This document shows positions 25,165 through 32,408 of a DNA stretch of 42,242 bases, piece by piece. The stretch covers positions 1 to 42,242 of the forward strand of contig JAQVNZ010000004.1 of NCBI GenBank assembly GCA_028702895.1. The letters run 5' to 3'. The position numbers were made by a program, and so were the translations under genes. Source of the DNA: Candidatus Iainarchaeum sp. (GTDB taxonomy: Archaea; Iainarchaeota; Iainarchaeia; Iainarchaeales; JAAZKV01). Below the pieces are notes generated by a model. The model ran no database searches. It saw only the letters and a program-made list of their open reading frames with translations, and was not told the DNA's origin. The first letter of the stretch is position 1, and the number at the start of each line of letters is the position of its first letter.

Positions 25165-25556
25165 TGGCGAAATTAATTGGGCGAAAAATTTTTGGTGGAA
25201 TCGCGATGGGCGAAGCACTTGTTACAAAACAAGGAATAAGTTTTTTTGGGGGGATAGACCCATCTACTGGAGTAGTGACTGAATCAGGTCATGAATTAGA
25301 AGGAAAAAGTATTAGTGGAAAAATACTTGTTTTTCCCCAAGGTAAAGGGTCAACAGTTGGGAGTTATGCATTATATAGAATGAAAAAAGAAGGTACTGCT
25401 CCAATAGCATTAGTAAATAAAGAATGTGAAACAATAGTTGCTGTTGGTGCAATAATTTCAGAAATTCCTTGTGTTGATAAAATTGATATTCTACAAATAA
25501 AAAATGGTCAAAAAATAAAAGTTGATGGTGAAAAAGGAATTGTGATTTTTGATTGA
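25164..25556 (+). CDS. Phosphomevalonate dehydratase small subunit (AcnX swivel)
   Basis: 130 residues. The swivelling beta/alpha domain that completes the AcnX active site. It carries the signature PQGKGSTVGSYALYRM, with Ser63 in GKGSTVGSY (60-68) as the likely substrate-contacting residue, and IALVNKECETIVAVGAIISEIP after it. The ATG shares its A with the stop of the large-subunit gene; GGTGA, the ribosome site, is inside that gene (25155-25159). An upstream in-frame GTG (25137) would give nine extra residues overlapping the large subunit and is rejected. It works as a heterodimer with the preceding gene product in the cytoplasm. Confidence 0.93.
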   Translation: MAKLIGRKIFGGIAMGEALVTKQGISFFGGIDPSTGVVTESGHELEGKSISGKILVFPQGKGSTVGSYALYRMKKEGTAPIALVNKECETIVAVGAIISEIPCVDKIDILQIKNGQKIKVDGEKGIVIFD

Positions 25557-25558
25557 TA

Positions 25559-25567
25559 TTTAAATAG
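25559..25567 (+). promoter_or_regulatory. TATA box TTTAAATAG
   Basis: Centred about 25 bases before the ATG at 25588. This favours that ATG over the one at 25573 and indicates a leaderless message for the small basic protein. Confidence 0.5.
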
Positions 25568-25587
25568 TTTGAATGAATAACTTGATT

Positions 25588-25977
25588 ATGCGAATTTTAG
25601 ATATAATTAAACGAAGAATGATTTTGCAACGTAATAAAAAAACAGGCATTTCTCCTTACGTACGAGGAAAAACAAAAATAAATAATGTTTTAAATTTAAA
25701 AATTAGTAAATTTTCGCATAGTGGAAAAGTGCATAATGTTGTTACTCGGCGTGATGTTAATTCATTAATAAAAATTTCAAAAGGTAGATCACAAATTGCT
25801 AAAAAAGCAGAAGGAGTGCTTTTTAATTTACAACGAAGAAAAGTTTTAGTAAAAGAAAAAAGGTTTGGAAAATTTAGAGAAAATTCACAATTGGGTTTAG
25901 TTTGGTTTGATAAACTTACTGGGCCAAATGAAAATATTGGTGCAGTTAAACGTGCTGCAAAAACAAAATTAAAATAA
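25588..25977 (+). CDS. Small basic protein within the isoprenoid block, unknown
   Basis: About 129 residues, not recognised. Strongly basic over its whole length (Lys/Arg-rich), without membrane segments. Some stretches look ordered: LNLKISKFSHSGKVHNVVTR, LIKISKGRSQIAKKAEGVLF, and a conserved-looking GLVWFDKLTGPNENIG before a basic tail (VKRAAKTKLK). Nucleic-acid or ribosome binding is the plain guess. The start at 25588 is chosen over 25573 because the TATA box lies 25 bases before it. It is placed between the dehydratase small subunit and isopentenyl phosphate kinase, but its promoter and that of the kinase suggest separate transcription. Confidence 0.55.
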   Translation: MRILDIIKRRMILQRNKKTGISPYVRGKTKINNVLNLKISKFSHSGKVHNVVTRRDVNSLIKISKGRSQIAKKAEGVLFNLQRRKVLVKEKRFGKFRENSQLGLVWFDKLTGPNENIGAVKRAAKTKLK

Positions 25978-25986
25978 TAATATGTT

Positions 25987-25996
25987 ATTTTTAAAA
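25987..25996 (+). promoter_or_regulatory. TATA box of isopentenyl phosphate kinase gene
   Basis: TTTTTAAAAG centred about 25 bases before the ATG at 26017, with no ribosome site between; leaderless start expected. Confidence 0.5.
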
Positions 25997-26016
25997 GTAA
26001 CTTAAAGAGATTTATT

Positions 26017-26817
26017 ATGAAAGATTTAATAATTTTAAAAATTGGCGGTTCTTCAATAACCAAAAAAGCCGAAAACAAATTTGAAATGAATGAAGAAATA
26101 TTAGAACGCGTGGCAAAAGAAATAGCAATTGCAAAAAAGAAAAAAGATTTTGATTTAGTTTTAGTTTGTGGTGTTGGGCCATTTGGACATACTAATGTTG
26201 TTAATTATAATTTAAATGGAAAAATTAAAACTCTTGCACAAAAAGAAGGTGTTTTAAAAACAAAAAAAGATTGTGATTTTGTTGCGTTAAAAGTAATAAC
26301 TGCGTTAAAAAAAAATGGTTTAATTGTTAATCACTTGCCTGGTTATAAAGTTTGTAAACAAGATGAAAGAAAAGTAATTTTTTTTGAAACGAATTCTTAT
26401 AAAAAATTATTAGAAAAAAATATTATTCCTGTTACAACTGGTACAATGGTGCATGATAAAAGTTTTAATTGGAGTGTTATGTCTGGAGATACAGTTATTT
26501 CAGAATTATGTAAATCTTTAAAACCAAAAAAAGTTTTAATAGGAACAGATGTTAACGGGATTTTTACTTCTGACCCAAAATTAAATAAAAAAGCAGAATT
26601 AATTGAACTAATAACAAAACAAAATTTAGAAAAAGTTTTAGAACAATGCGGTGAATCAAATTCAGTTGATGTTACTGGTGGAATGAAAGGAAAATTAGAC
26701 AAATTAGGGAAACAATTAGGAAATGTTCCTGCTGAAATATTTTCATTATTTATCCAAAAAAATTTAGAAAATGTTTTAAGTGGAAAAGAAATAAAAAGTA
26801 CAAAAATCAAGTTATAA
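26017..26817 (+). CDS. ipk: Isopentenyl phosphate kinase
   Basis: 266 residues, amino-acid kinase fold. Phosphorylates isopentenyl phosphate to IPP with ATP, closing the archaeal mevalonate route. The N-terminal nucleotide loop is LKIGGSSIT (7-15). The defining catalytic His is His58 in GVGPFGH (IPK signature G-x-G-x-F-G-H). TDVNGIFTSDP and DVTGGMKGKL, near the end, hold the nucleotide; VMSGDTVISEL also fits the family. The length is typical. It starts its own leaderless transcript and is followed after two bases by the GNAT-like gene, which should be co-transcribed. Acetylglutamate kinase is excluded by the His motif. Confidence 0.94.
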   Translation: MKDLIILKIGGSSITKKAENKFEMNEEILERVAKEIAIAKKKKDFDLVLVCGVGPFGHTNVVNYNLNGKIKTLAQKEGVLKTKKDCDFVALKVITALKKNGLIVNHLPGYKVCKQDERKVIFFETNSYKKLLEKNIIPVTTGTMVHDKSFNWSVMSGDTVISELCKSLKPKKVLIGTDVNGIFTSDPKLNKKAELIELITKQNLEKVLEQCGESNSVDVTGGMKGKLDKLGKQLGNVPAEIFSLFIQKNLENVLSGKEIKSTKIKL

Positions 26818-26819
26818 TT

Positions 26820-27305
26820 ATGATTCCAAACGCAAGAAAAAAAATTTCAAAAATGCATGTTGCTATTGCACAAAAAAAAGGTAGTGTAAAATTAAAAAAT
26901 GATATTCAAAAAATTCGTTTTGTTGAAAGAAAAATATTTGGTGTTGGAAAAACAATTTCTCAAAAAACATATTTTCATCCTAAAAAGAATTTGATTAAAA
27001 TTAAATTAGAAAGAGCTGGAAAAGAAATCGGAAAATTAGAAATTGGAATTAAAAAAATTGGAACTTATAAAGAAGCATTTTTTTCAGACGCGTTTATAAA
27101 AAAAACTATGCGTGAAAAAGGACTTTATTCACAAGTGGTTGCTCAAGCACTGGATGTTTTAACAAAATCGGGAGTTAATACAGTTAGATTTGAAGCTACT
27201 GGAGGACATTCTGTTTTAAAAAAAATGGGGTTCGAATCAAAATCACAATTTGGTAGTAGAATTTATTACAAAGAATTAAACCCACAAAAACAAGTTCGTC
27301 AATAA
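26820..27305 (+). CDS. GNAT-fold N-acetyltransferase-like protein
   Basis: 161 residues. After a basic N-terminal 45 residues, the last 100 follow the GNAT pattern: beta strands (IGKLEIGIKKI), helix, the acetyl-CoA loop MREKGLYSQVVAQALDVL (R98-x-x-G101-x, like motif A R/Q-x-x-G-x-G/A), then NTVRFEATGGHSVLKKMGF and a final strand SRIYYKEL. The target is unknown; small GNATs act on protein N-termini, ribosomal proteins, polyamines or metabolites. It starts two bases after the isopentenyl phosphate kinase stop and so shares its mRNA, but no isoprenoid role follows from that. Confidence in the fold is moderate. Confidence 0.65.
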   Translation: MIPNARKKISKMHVAIAQKKGSVKLKNDIQKIRFVERKIFGVGKTISQKTYFHPKKNLIKIKLERAGKEIGKLEIGIKKIGTYKEAFFSDAFIKKTMREKGLYSQVVAQALDVLTKSGVNTVRFEATGGHSVLKKMGFESKSQFGSRIYYKELNPQKQVRQ

Positions 27306-27317
27306 ACGAAGCGATTT

Positions 27318-27342
27318 TCGTCTAAATGTAATGTTTTTAAAC
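27318..27342 (+). promoter_or_regulatory. porG promoter with TCGTC element and TATA box
   Basis: TCGTC (27318-27322) stands 14 bases before TGTTTTTAAA, the likely BRE/TATA box; transcription should begin near 27363. This repeats the arrangement at the FAD oxidoreductase-HMGR and HMG-CoA synthase promoters. Confidence 0.45.
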
Positions 27343-27353
27343 TTTATTGGCAG

Positions 27354-27390
27354 ATAGTTTTTTATAATTCAAAAAACTATTTTAATAGTT
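27354..27390. promoter_or_regulatory. Overlapping inverted repeats at the porG start region
   Basis: ATAGTTTTTT (27354-27363) and AAAAAACTAT (27371-27380) are a perfect 10-bp inverted repeat around 7 bases. AACTATT (27375-27381) and AATAGTT (27384-27390) are a second perfect repeat that reuses the middle arm, so the two structures exclude each other. The first straddles the predicted transcription start; the second lies just before the GTGAT ribosome site. Confidence 0.4.
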
Positions 27391-27398
27391 GTGATATA

Positions 27399-27944
27399 AT
27401 GAAGCAAATAATTTTTTTAGGACGCGGTGGACAGGGAGCAGTTACAAGCTCACAAGTTCTTGCAATTTCTGCGTTTATTGATGGTAAACAATCACAAGCA
27501 TTTCCAAATTTTGGTGTTGAAAGAACAGGTGCACCAGTAAGAAGTTATTGTAGAATAGATGATAAAAAAATTAATTTAAGAGAACAATTAAAAGAAGCGG
27601 ATTATGCGTTAATTTTAGATCCCACATTAACAAAAAATTTAAATGAAAAGATAACTTCACTAATAATTGTTAATTCTAATAAAAAACCAGTTGACTTAGG
27701 CTTACAAACAAATGCGAAAGTAATTTGTATTGATATAACAAAAGTTGCAATGGAAAAAATTGGGAAACCATTTGTAAATATTTCAGCGCTAGGTGCTTTT
27801 GCAGCATTAACAAATGAAATAACTTTAGAATCATTAGAAAAAGCAGTTTTGCAACAAATGGGTGCAAAAGGAAGTATTGTAGAAAAAAATATTGAAGCAG
27901 TTAGAGAGGTTTATAAAATTTCTAAAAATGATTTGCAAAAATAA
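27399..27944 (+). CDS. porG: Pyruvate:ferredoxin oxidoreductase gamma subunit
   Basis: 181 residues. The gamma domain of the four-subunit 2-oxoacid:ferredoxin oxidoreductase, which binds the pyrophosphate end of CoA and helps hold the complex together. The opening FLGRGGQGAVTSSQVLA (GRGGQG at 8-13) is diagnostic, followed by the FGVERTGAPVRSYCRI segment typical for pyruvate-type gamma subunits. First gene of porGDAB. The GTGAT ribosome site six bases upstream fits the ATG at 27399; the leader of about 36 bases contains a hairpin. The promoter has the shared TCGTC/TATA arrangement and palindromes. Confidence 0.92.
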   Translation: MKQIIFLGRGGQGAVTSSQVLAISAFIDGKQSQAFPNFGVERTGAPVRSYCRIDDKKINLREQLKEADYALILDPTLTKNLNEKITSLIIVNSNKKPVDLGLQTNAKVICIDITKVAMEKIGKPFVNISALGAFAALTNEITLESLEKAVLQQMGAKGSIVEKNIEAVREVYKISKNDLQK

Positions 27945-27985
27945 TTTTATGATTTAAATAACTAAAAGATTAATGATTGATTTTT

Positions 27986-28279
27986 ATGGATAAAGAACTA
28001 AAAAGTAAAGATGGTGTAATTCTTACAAAAGGTGCGGTTATACGTGAGCCTGGATCAACAAAAAAATATAAAACTGGAGATTGGCGAACATTCAAACCAA
28101 GTATAGATCAAGAAAAATGTATTAAATGTGGGAAATGTTGGTTAAATTGTCCCGATGCTGCAATATACAAGGATAAAGATGGGAAATTTCAAATAAATTA
28201 TGATTATTGCAAAGGTTGTTTAATATGCGCGAAAGTTTGTCCTGTTAAAGCAATTGGTTTTGTGGTAGAAGAAAAATAA
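27986..28279 (+). CDS. porD: Pyruvate:ferredoxin oxidoreductase delta subunit (2[4Fe-4S])
   Basis: 97 residues from the ATG at 27986; a TTG three codons upstream is rejected. The delta subunit passes electrons from the catalytic subunit to free ferredoxin through two [4Fe-4S] clusters: C45-C48-C51-C55 (CIKCGKCWLNCP) and C75-C78-C81-C85 (CKGCLICAKVCP). The N-terminal KTGDWRTFKP is typical for the porD family. Second gene of the operon, 41 bases after porG. Confidence 0.92.
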   Translation: MDKELKSKDGVILTKGAVIREPGSTKKYKTGDWRTFKPSIDQEKCIKCGKCWLNCPDAAIYKDKDGKFQINYDYCKGCLICAKVCPVKAIGFVVEEK

Positions 28280-28341
28280 TTTTGTTTAAGCGAATATGAT
28301 TTTTATTTGAAATGATTTAAGTTTATTTGGGAATGATTTTT

Positions 28342-29487
28342 ATGGTTGAAAAAAAAGTAATGTCAGGTTCAGAAGCAATTGCATTAGCAGTAAAATTATG
28401 CAAACCATTAGTTTTACCAATGTACCCAATCACACCTAGTACACTTGTTCCAGAAAAATTATCTGAATTTGTAGCTAATGGTGAATTAAACGCTCAAATG
28501 ATTTATGTTGAATCAGAACATTCTGCAATATCAGCTTTATATGGAGCATATGCTACGGGAGTTCGATCTTTCACAGCTACTGCTTCTCAAGGTTTAGCAT
28601 TAATGCATGAAATTATTCCAATAGTTTCTGCTTCAAGATTTCCAGCTGTAATGTTTATTGCAAACAGGGCTTTATCTGGGCCATTAAGTATTTGGAACGA
28701 TCATTCAGATTCAATGAGTGAACGCGATCAAGGTTGGATACAATTATTTTGTGAAGATATTCAAGAAGCATTTGATACTATAATAATGGCATACAAAATT
28801 GCTGAAAAAGAAAATGTTTCCTTACCTATAATGGTTTGCGCAGATGGTTTTATTTTAACACACGTTTACGAACCAGTACAAATAGAAGAACAAGAAAAAA
28901 TAACTGATTTTGTTGGAACATATAATCCAAAAGATTTTTTGGACACTAAAAACCCAAAAACATTTGGTGCATTCGCACAACCAAATACTTATTTTGAATT
29001 CAAAGAACAAGTACAAGACGCAATGATGGAAGCATTAAAAGAAATAAAAAATGTGAATGAAGAGTTTGGAAAAAAATTTAAAAGAAAATATGGTGATGGA
29101 TTAATAGAATTAATAGAAATGCAAGATGCAGAATATGCACTATTGATTGCAGGAAGTACTATTGGAACTGCAAGAGAAGTAGTAAAAGATTTAAGAAAAA
29201 AAGGTAAAAAAGTTGGGTTAATAAAATTAAAATCTGTTCGGCCATTTCCAACAAAAGAATTAATTTTAGCTTCAAAAAAATTAAAAGGATTAGGAATTAT
29301 AGATAGACATATTTCTTTAGGATATGAAGGCGCATTATGTACTGAAACAAAAGCAGCATTAGTAAAAGAAAAAGTTAATGTAACAGGATTTATCGCGGGA
29401 TTAGGTGGACGAGATATTGATAGAGAAAGAATAAGACACGCTTTTGATTTAATAATAAATGGAAAAGAAGGCGTTTGGTTAAAATAA
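28342..29487 (+). CDS. porA: Pyruvate:ferredoxin oxidoreductase alpha subunit
   Basis: 381 residues from the ATG at 28342 (an upstream TTG adding five residues is less likely). Contains the pyrimidine-side domain of the thiamine-diphosphate site. YPITPST (28-34) is the conserved substrate/ThDP loop, and VESEHSAISALYGAYATG carries the catalytic Glu region. NRALSGPLSIWNDHSDSMSE is the stretch that marks pyruvate rather than 2-oxoglutarate enzymes. The C-terminal domain has VGLIKLKSVRPFP and the RHISLGYEGALCTE motif. It catalyses pyruvate + CoA + 2 oxidised ferredoxin to acetyl-CoA + CO2 + reduced ferredoxin, or the reverse, together with the beta subunit encoded 16 bases downstream. Confidence 0.93.
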   Translation: MVEKKVMSGSEAIALAVKLCKPLVLPMYPITPSTLVPEKLSEFVANGELNAQMIYVESEHSAISALYGAYATGVRSFTATASQGLALMHEIIPIVSASRFPAVMFIANRALSGPLSIWNDHSDSMSERDQGWIQLFCEDIQEAFDTIIMAYKIAEKENVSLPIMVCADGFILTHVYEPVQIEEQEKITDFVGTYNPKDFLDTKNPKTFGAFAQPNTYFEFKEQVQDAMMEALKEIKNVNEEFGKKFKRKYGDGLIELIEMQDAEYALLIAGSTIGTAREVVKDLRKKGKKVGLIKLKSVRPFPTKELILASKKLKGLGIIDRHISLGYEGALCTETKAALVKEKVNVTGFIAGLGGRDIDRERIRHAFDLIINGKEGVWLK

Positions 29488-29503
29488 TTTATTGGTGAAA
29501 TTT

Positions 29504-31513
29504 ATGGCTATAATTGGATTTGAAGAAAAAGAGTTTTTTGCACCAGGGCACAGAGCATGTGCTGGTTGTGGGGAAGCACTTGCATTAAGACACGTGTTAA
29601 AAGCAGCAGGACAAGAAACAATTTTGGTAATGGCAACAGGGTGCATGGAAGTAGTTTCAACACCATATCCTGAAAGTGCTTTTGAAATTCCATGGGTGCA
29701 TTGTGCATTTGAAACAGTTGGTTCAGTAGCAAGTGGAGTAAAAGCTTCATTAATCGCGAAAGGTGATACTAAAACAAATGTTATTGGAATGGGTGGAGAC
29801 GGAGCAATGTTTGACATTGGTTTTGGAGCATTAAGCGGAGCGTTAGAACGCGGACACAAAATATTATTTGTTGTAACTGATAATGAAGCTTACATGAATT
29901 GTTTAGCTTTAGACTCTTTAATAATGACAAAAGAGGGTCTGAAAAAGATTACTGAAATAAATGTTGGTGATGAAGTATATGCATTTAGTCAATCTACTCA
30001 TGAATTAGTTTTAAAAAAATGTAGTGGAGTATTTGACAATGGAAAAAAAAGAGTTTTTGAAATTAATACGTCTTCAAACACAATAAAAGCAACTGGAAAT
30101 CATCCTTTTTTAATTCTTCAAAGAAATGGAAAAGAGGGAAAAAATAAATTTGTTTGGAAAATGGTTGAAGAACTAAAAGTTGGTGAAGAAGTTGTAACTT
30201 TAAAAAAAGGTCTTGAAGGCAAATCCTATAACTTTTCAAATATTAAATTATCTAAAAAAGGAGATTATAAAGTTAACAAAATAAACGAAGTAAATTTACC
30301 AGGTAAATCTTCGCCCAAAATAATGAAATTATTTGGAATTTATGTTGGTGATGGCTGGACAAGAATAAATAAAGCTGAAGTTGGATTTGCACTTCCAAAT
30401 GGAAAAAAAGGAAGAAAAGAAGCAAAACAATTAATTGAGAGTTTATCTTGGAATAACTGTTTAAGTGAAAACGAAAATGAATTGCAACTTAGATCAATAA
30501 ATATTGCGCGATTTTTTGATTCACAAGGATTTGGCAAAGGTGCAAAAAATAAAATTATTCCACAATGGGTTTTCACATTACCACTAAAAGAAAAACAAGC
30601 ATTTGTTGAAGGATTATTACTCTCTGATGGATATACTATTGGTAAAAGTCATCGATATGTTTCTGCTAGTTATGAACTTCTTAGAACATTAAGATTATTA
30701 TTACAAACAATGGATATGCAAGTTGGTAAAATTCACCAACAAACAAAAAAGAAAGGAGTTCTTGTTGTAAAAAAACAATTGCTTGCAGATTCAACTTATG
30801 GTTATGTTTGTTTTAGTGGAAAACAAGGCGCGATGTTAAAATATGCTAATCAAAATAAACAAAGAAATTTTTTATTTGGAAATGAGCATTTTGAAACAAA
30901 GAAAATACTTTCAATAGAAAAAAAAGGTATTGAAAAAACACTTGATTTAAGAGTGGATGGAGAACACAATTTTGTTGCAAATGGAGTTGTTGTTCATAAT
31001 ACTGGAATTCAAAGAAGTGGTGCAACATTTCCTTATGCTAATACTACTACTTCGCCAGCAGGAAAAATAATTGTTGGAAAACAAGAACCAAAAAAACCTT
31101 TAACTTTTATTGCAGCAGCACATGGGATAAAATATGTGGCCTCTGCATCAGTATCAAACTTATTTGATTTAAAAACAAAAGTTCAAAAAGCACTGGCAAC
31201 AGATGGGCCATCATTATTACACGTTTATGTTCCTTGTATTCCTGGGTGGAAAATGGATTCTTCTTTAACCATAGATATTTCAGTAAAAGCTTTTGAAACA
31301 AATGTTTTTCCATTATATGAAATAGAAAATGGTGTGCTTAAATTAAATCAAAAAGTTCCTCAAAAAAAAGGAATTGAAGAATATTTAATGATGCAAGGTA
31401 GATTCAAACATATTACTCCAGAAATTGCTCTAAAAATGCAAACGTATGTTGATGCACGATACAAATTTTTAGAAGAAAATAATGGAAAAAAAATATTCGA
31501 TACATTATTTTAA
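29504..31513 (+). CDS. porB: Pyruvate:ferredoxin oxidoreductase beta subunit precursor with intein
   Basis: 669 residues from the ATG at 29504 (GGTGA at 29494-29498; the upstream TTG is rejected). Precursor of about 302 extein and 367 intein residues. The N-extein has CAGCG (Cys19, Cys22), Cys47 and the ThDP motif start MGGDGAMFDIG (GDG at 98-100). The C-extein begins TGIQRSGATFP and has the fourth cluster Cys in YVPCIPGW. Joined, the exteins read DNEAYMN-TGIQRSGAT, the conserved end of the ThDP/Mg site, so catalysis requires splicing. The spliced protein holds ThDP and one [4Fe-4S] cluster and does the decarboxylation with PorA. Last gene of porGDAB; a T-rich tract follows it. Confidence 0.94.
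   Translation: MAIIGFEEKEFFAPGHRACAGCGEALALRHVLKAAGQETILVMATGCMEVVSTPYPESAFEIPWVHCAFETVGSVASGVKASLIAKGDTKTNVIGMGGDGAMFDIGFGALSGALERGHKILFVVTDNEAYMNCLALDSLIMTKEGLKKITEINVGDEVYAFSQSTHELVLKKCSGVFDNGKKRVFEINTSSNTIKATGNHPFLILQRNGKEGKNKFVWKMVEELKVGEEVVTLKKGLEGKSYNFSNIKLSKKGDYKVNKINEVNLPGKSSPKIMKLFGIYVGDGWTRINKAEVGFALPNGKKGRKEAKQLIESLSWNNCLSENENELQLRSINIARFFDSQGFGKGAKNKIIPQWVFTLPLKEKQAFVEGLLLSDGYTIGKSHRYVSASYELLRTLRLLLQTMDMQVGKIHQQTKKKGVLVVKKQLLADSTYGYVCFSGKQGAMLKYANQNKQRNFLFGNEHFETKKILSIEKKGIEKTLDLRVDGEHNFVANGVVVHNTGIQRSGATFPYANTTTSPAGKIIVGKQEPKKPLTFIAAAHGIKYVASASVSNLFDLKTKVQKALATDGPSLLHVYVPCIPGWKMDSSLTIDISVKAFETNVFPLYEIENGVLKLNQKVPQKKGIEEYLMMQGRFKHITPEIALKMQTYVDARYKFLEENNGKKIFDTLF
29900..31000 (+). 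mobile_element. Intein with LAGLIDADG homing endonuclease in PorB
   Basis: 367 residues in frame. Splicing elements are intact: Cys1 (CLALDSLIMT, block A), block B with ATGNHPFLIL (T-x-N-H), block F RVDGEHNFVANG and block G VVVHN (penultimate His, terminal Asn), with Thr as the +1 extein residue. The endonuclease domain has both DOD motifs, LFGIYVGDGWT and FVEGLLLSDGY, each with its acidic residue, so it may still be active. Codon and base use are like the host gene, apart from slightly fewer AT-only codons, suggesting no very recent arrival. It interrupts the thiamine-diphosphate binding motif between Asn132 and Thr, a typical highly conserved intein target. Confidence 0.95.
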
Positions 31514-31516
31514 AAT

Positions 31517-31668
31517 TATTTTTTTTAAATAAATTTTTTTATTTAATTAGTATTTTTTATTTCTTTTAATTTATTTAATTAGCGTTATTTATTTTCTTTT
31601 AATTTATTTATTTAGTAATAATTAATTTATTTTCTTAGTATTATTTATTTTCTTTTTTTAAACAATTT
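31517..31668 (+). repeat. Degenerate T-rich tandem repeat after porB
   Basis: The gap between porB and the phosphatase gene contains T tracts fit for archaeal termination (31517-31540) and then a loose repeat of about 32 bases. TTTAATTAG at 31542 and 31574 and TTTATTTAG at 31607 each precede a TTATTTtCTTTTAATTTA-like run, and a shorter unit follows. No coding potential or structured RNA is seen in 31514-31747. Confidence 0.4.
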
Positions 31669-31747
31669 TTTTATTAAATGATTTTAAAATTTTTGTTTTC
31701 ACAAAATTATATAATTGTTCTGTATTATTTAATATTTGTGATAAAAA

Positions 31748-32356
31748 ATGCGGGTTTATTTAATACGACATGGACAAACTACTAGTGATGTTGAAGAAAA
31801 ATACAATGGTTGGTATGATGATCATTTAACTAATAAGGGTAAATTACAAGCTAGTGAATTAGCAAAAAAATTAAGCGAAAAATTAATTGAAAAAGTATTT
31901 GTTTCTCCAAGAATTAGGACTATTGAAACAGCTTTAATTATTGCAAAAGAATTGCCTGTAAAATTTGATGTGGTTAATGAGTTTGGCGAAAGAAATTCTT
32001 ATGGCGTACTAACCGGTTTAACAAAAAAAGAAGCTTTAGAAAAATTTCCTGATGAAGTTGAGGAATTAGAAGCTAATAAACCATATCAAAAAGTTAAAGA
32101 TTGTGAAGATTATTATGATTTTGCTCAAAAAGTAATTTCAAAATTTAATGAAATGATTGAAAATGAATTTTTTATGGAAACACAAGGCCTTGCAATAATA
32201 ACTCATGGTGCAACAATTAGTACTATTTTTAGAGAGGTTTTGGGATTTGAAATAAATGGGATTAAAGATTGTGCTATATTCGAACTAGAATTTGATGGCG
32301 ACGGATACGAAATACTTTATGCAAAAGATGTTCTAGAAATGATTGCTGATAATTAA
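31748..32356 (+). CDS. Histidine phosphatase (phosphoglycerate-mutase-like)
   Basis: 202 residues. Phosphoglycerate mutase/acid phosphatase superfamily with the active-site motif YLIRHGQTTSD (R7-H8-G9, His8 being phosphorylated), the second Arg in SPRIRTIETA, and the second His in IITHGATIST near 152. Length and the ERNSYGVLTGLTKKEA segment resemble cofactor-dependent PGM/alpha-ribazole phosphatase members. The substrate cannot be set: phosphoglycerate mutase, a sugar phosphatase or a nucleotide phosphatase are all possible. Single gene after the porGDAB operon; GTGAT precedes the ATG by five A. Confidence 0.85.
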   Translation: MRVYLIRHGQTTSDVEEKYNGWYDDHLTNKGKLQASELAKKLSEKLIEKVFVSPRIRTIETALIIAKELPVKFDVVNEFGERNSYGVLTGLTKKEALEKFPDEVEELEANKPYQKVKDCEDYYDFAQKVISKFNEMIENEFFMETQGLAIITHGATISTIFREVLGFEINGIKDCAIFELEFDGDGYEILYAKDVLEMIADN

Positions 32357-32408
32357 AATAATTATTTAATTTTTTAATTATAATTTGAATGCATTAAAAA
32401 ATATTTTT

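Noticed and set aside
29479-29859. 126-residue frame on the minus strand opposite porB
   Set aside because: It mirrors the strongly conserved PorB N-terminus; low-quality composition and no ribosome site or box.
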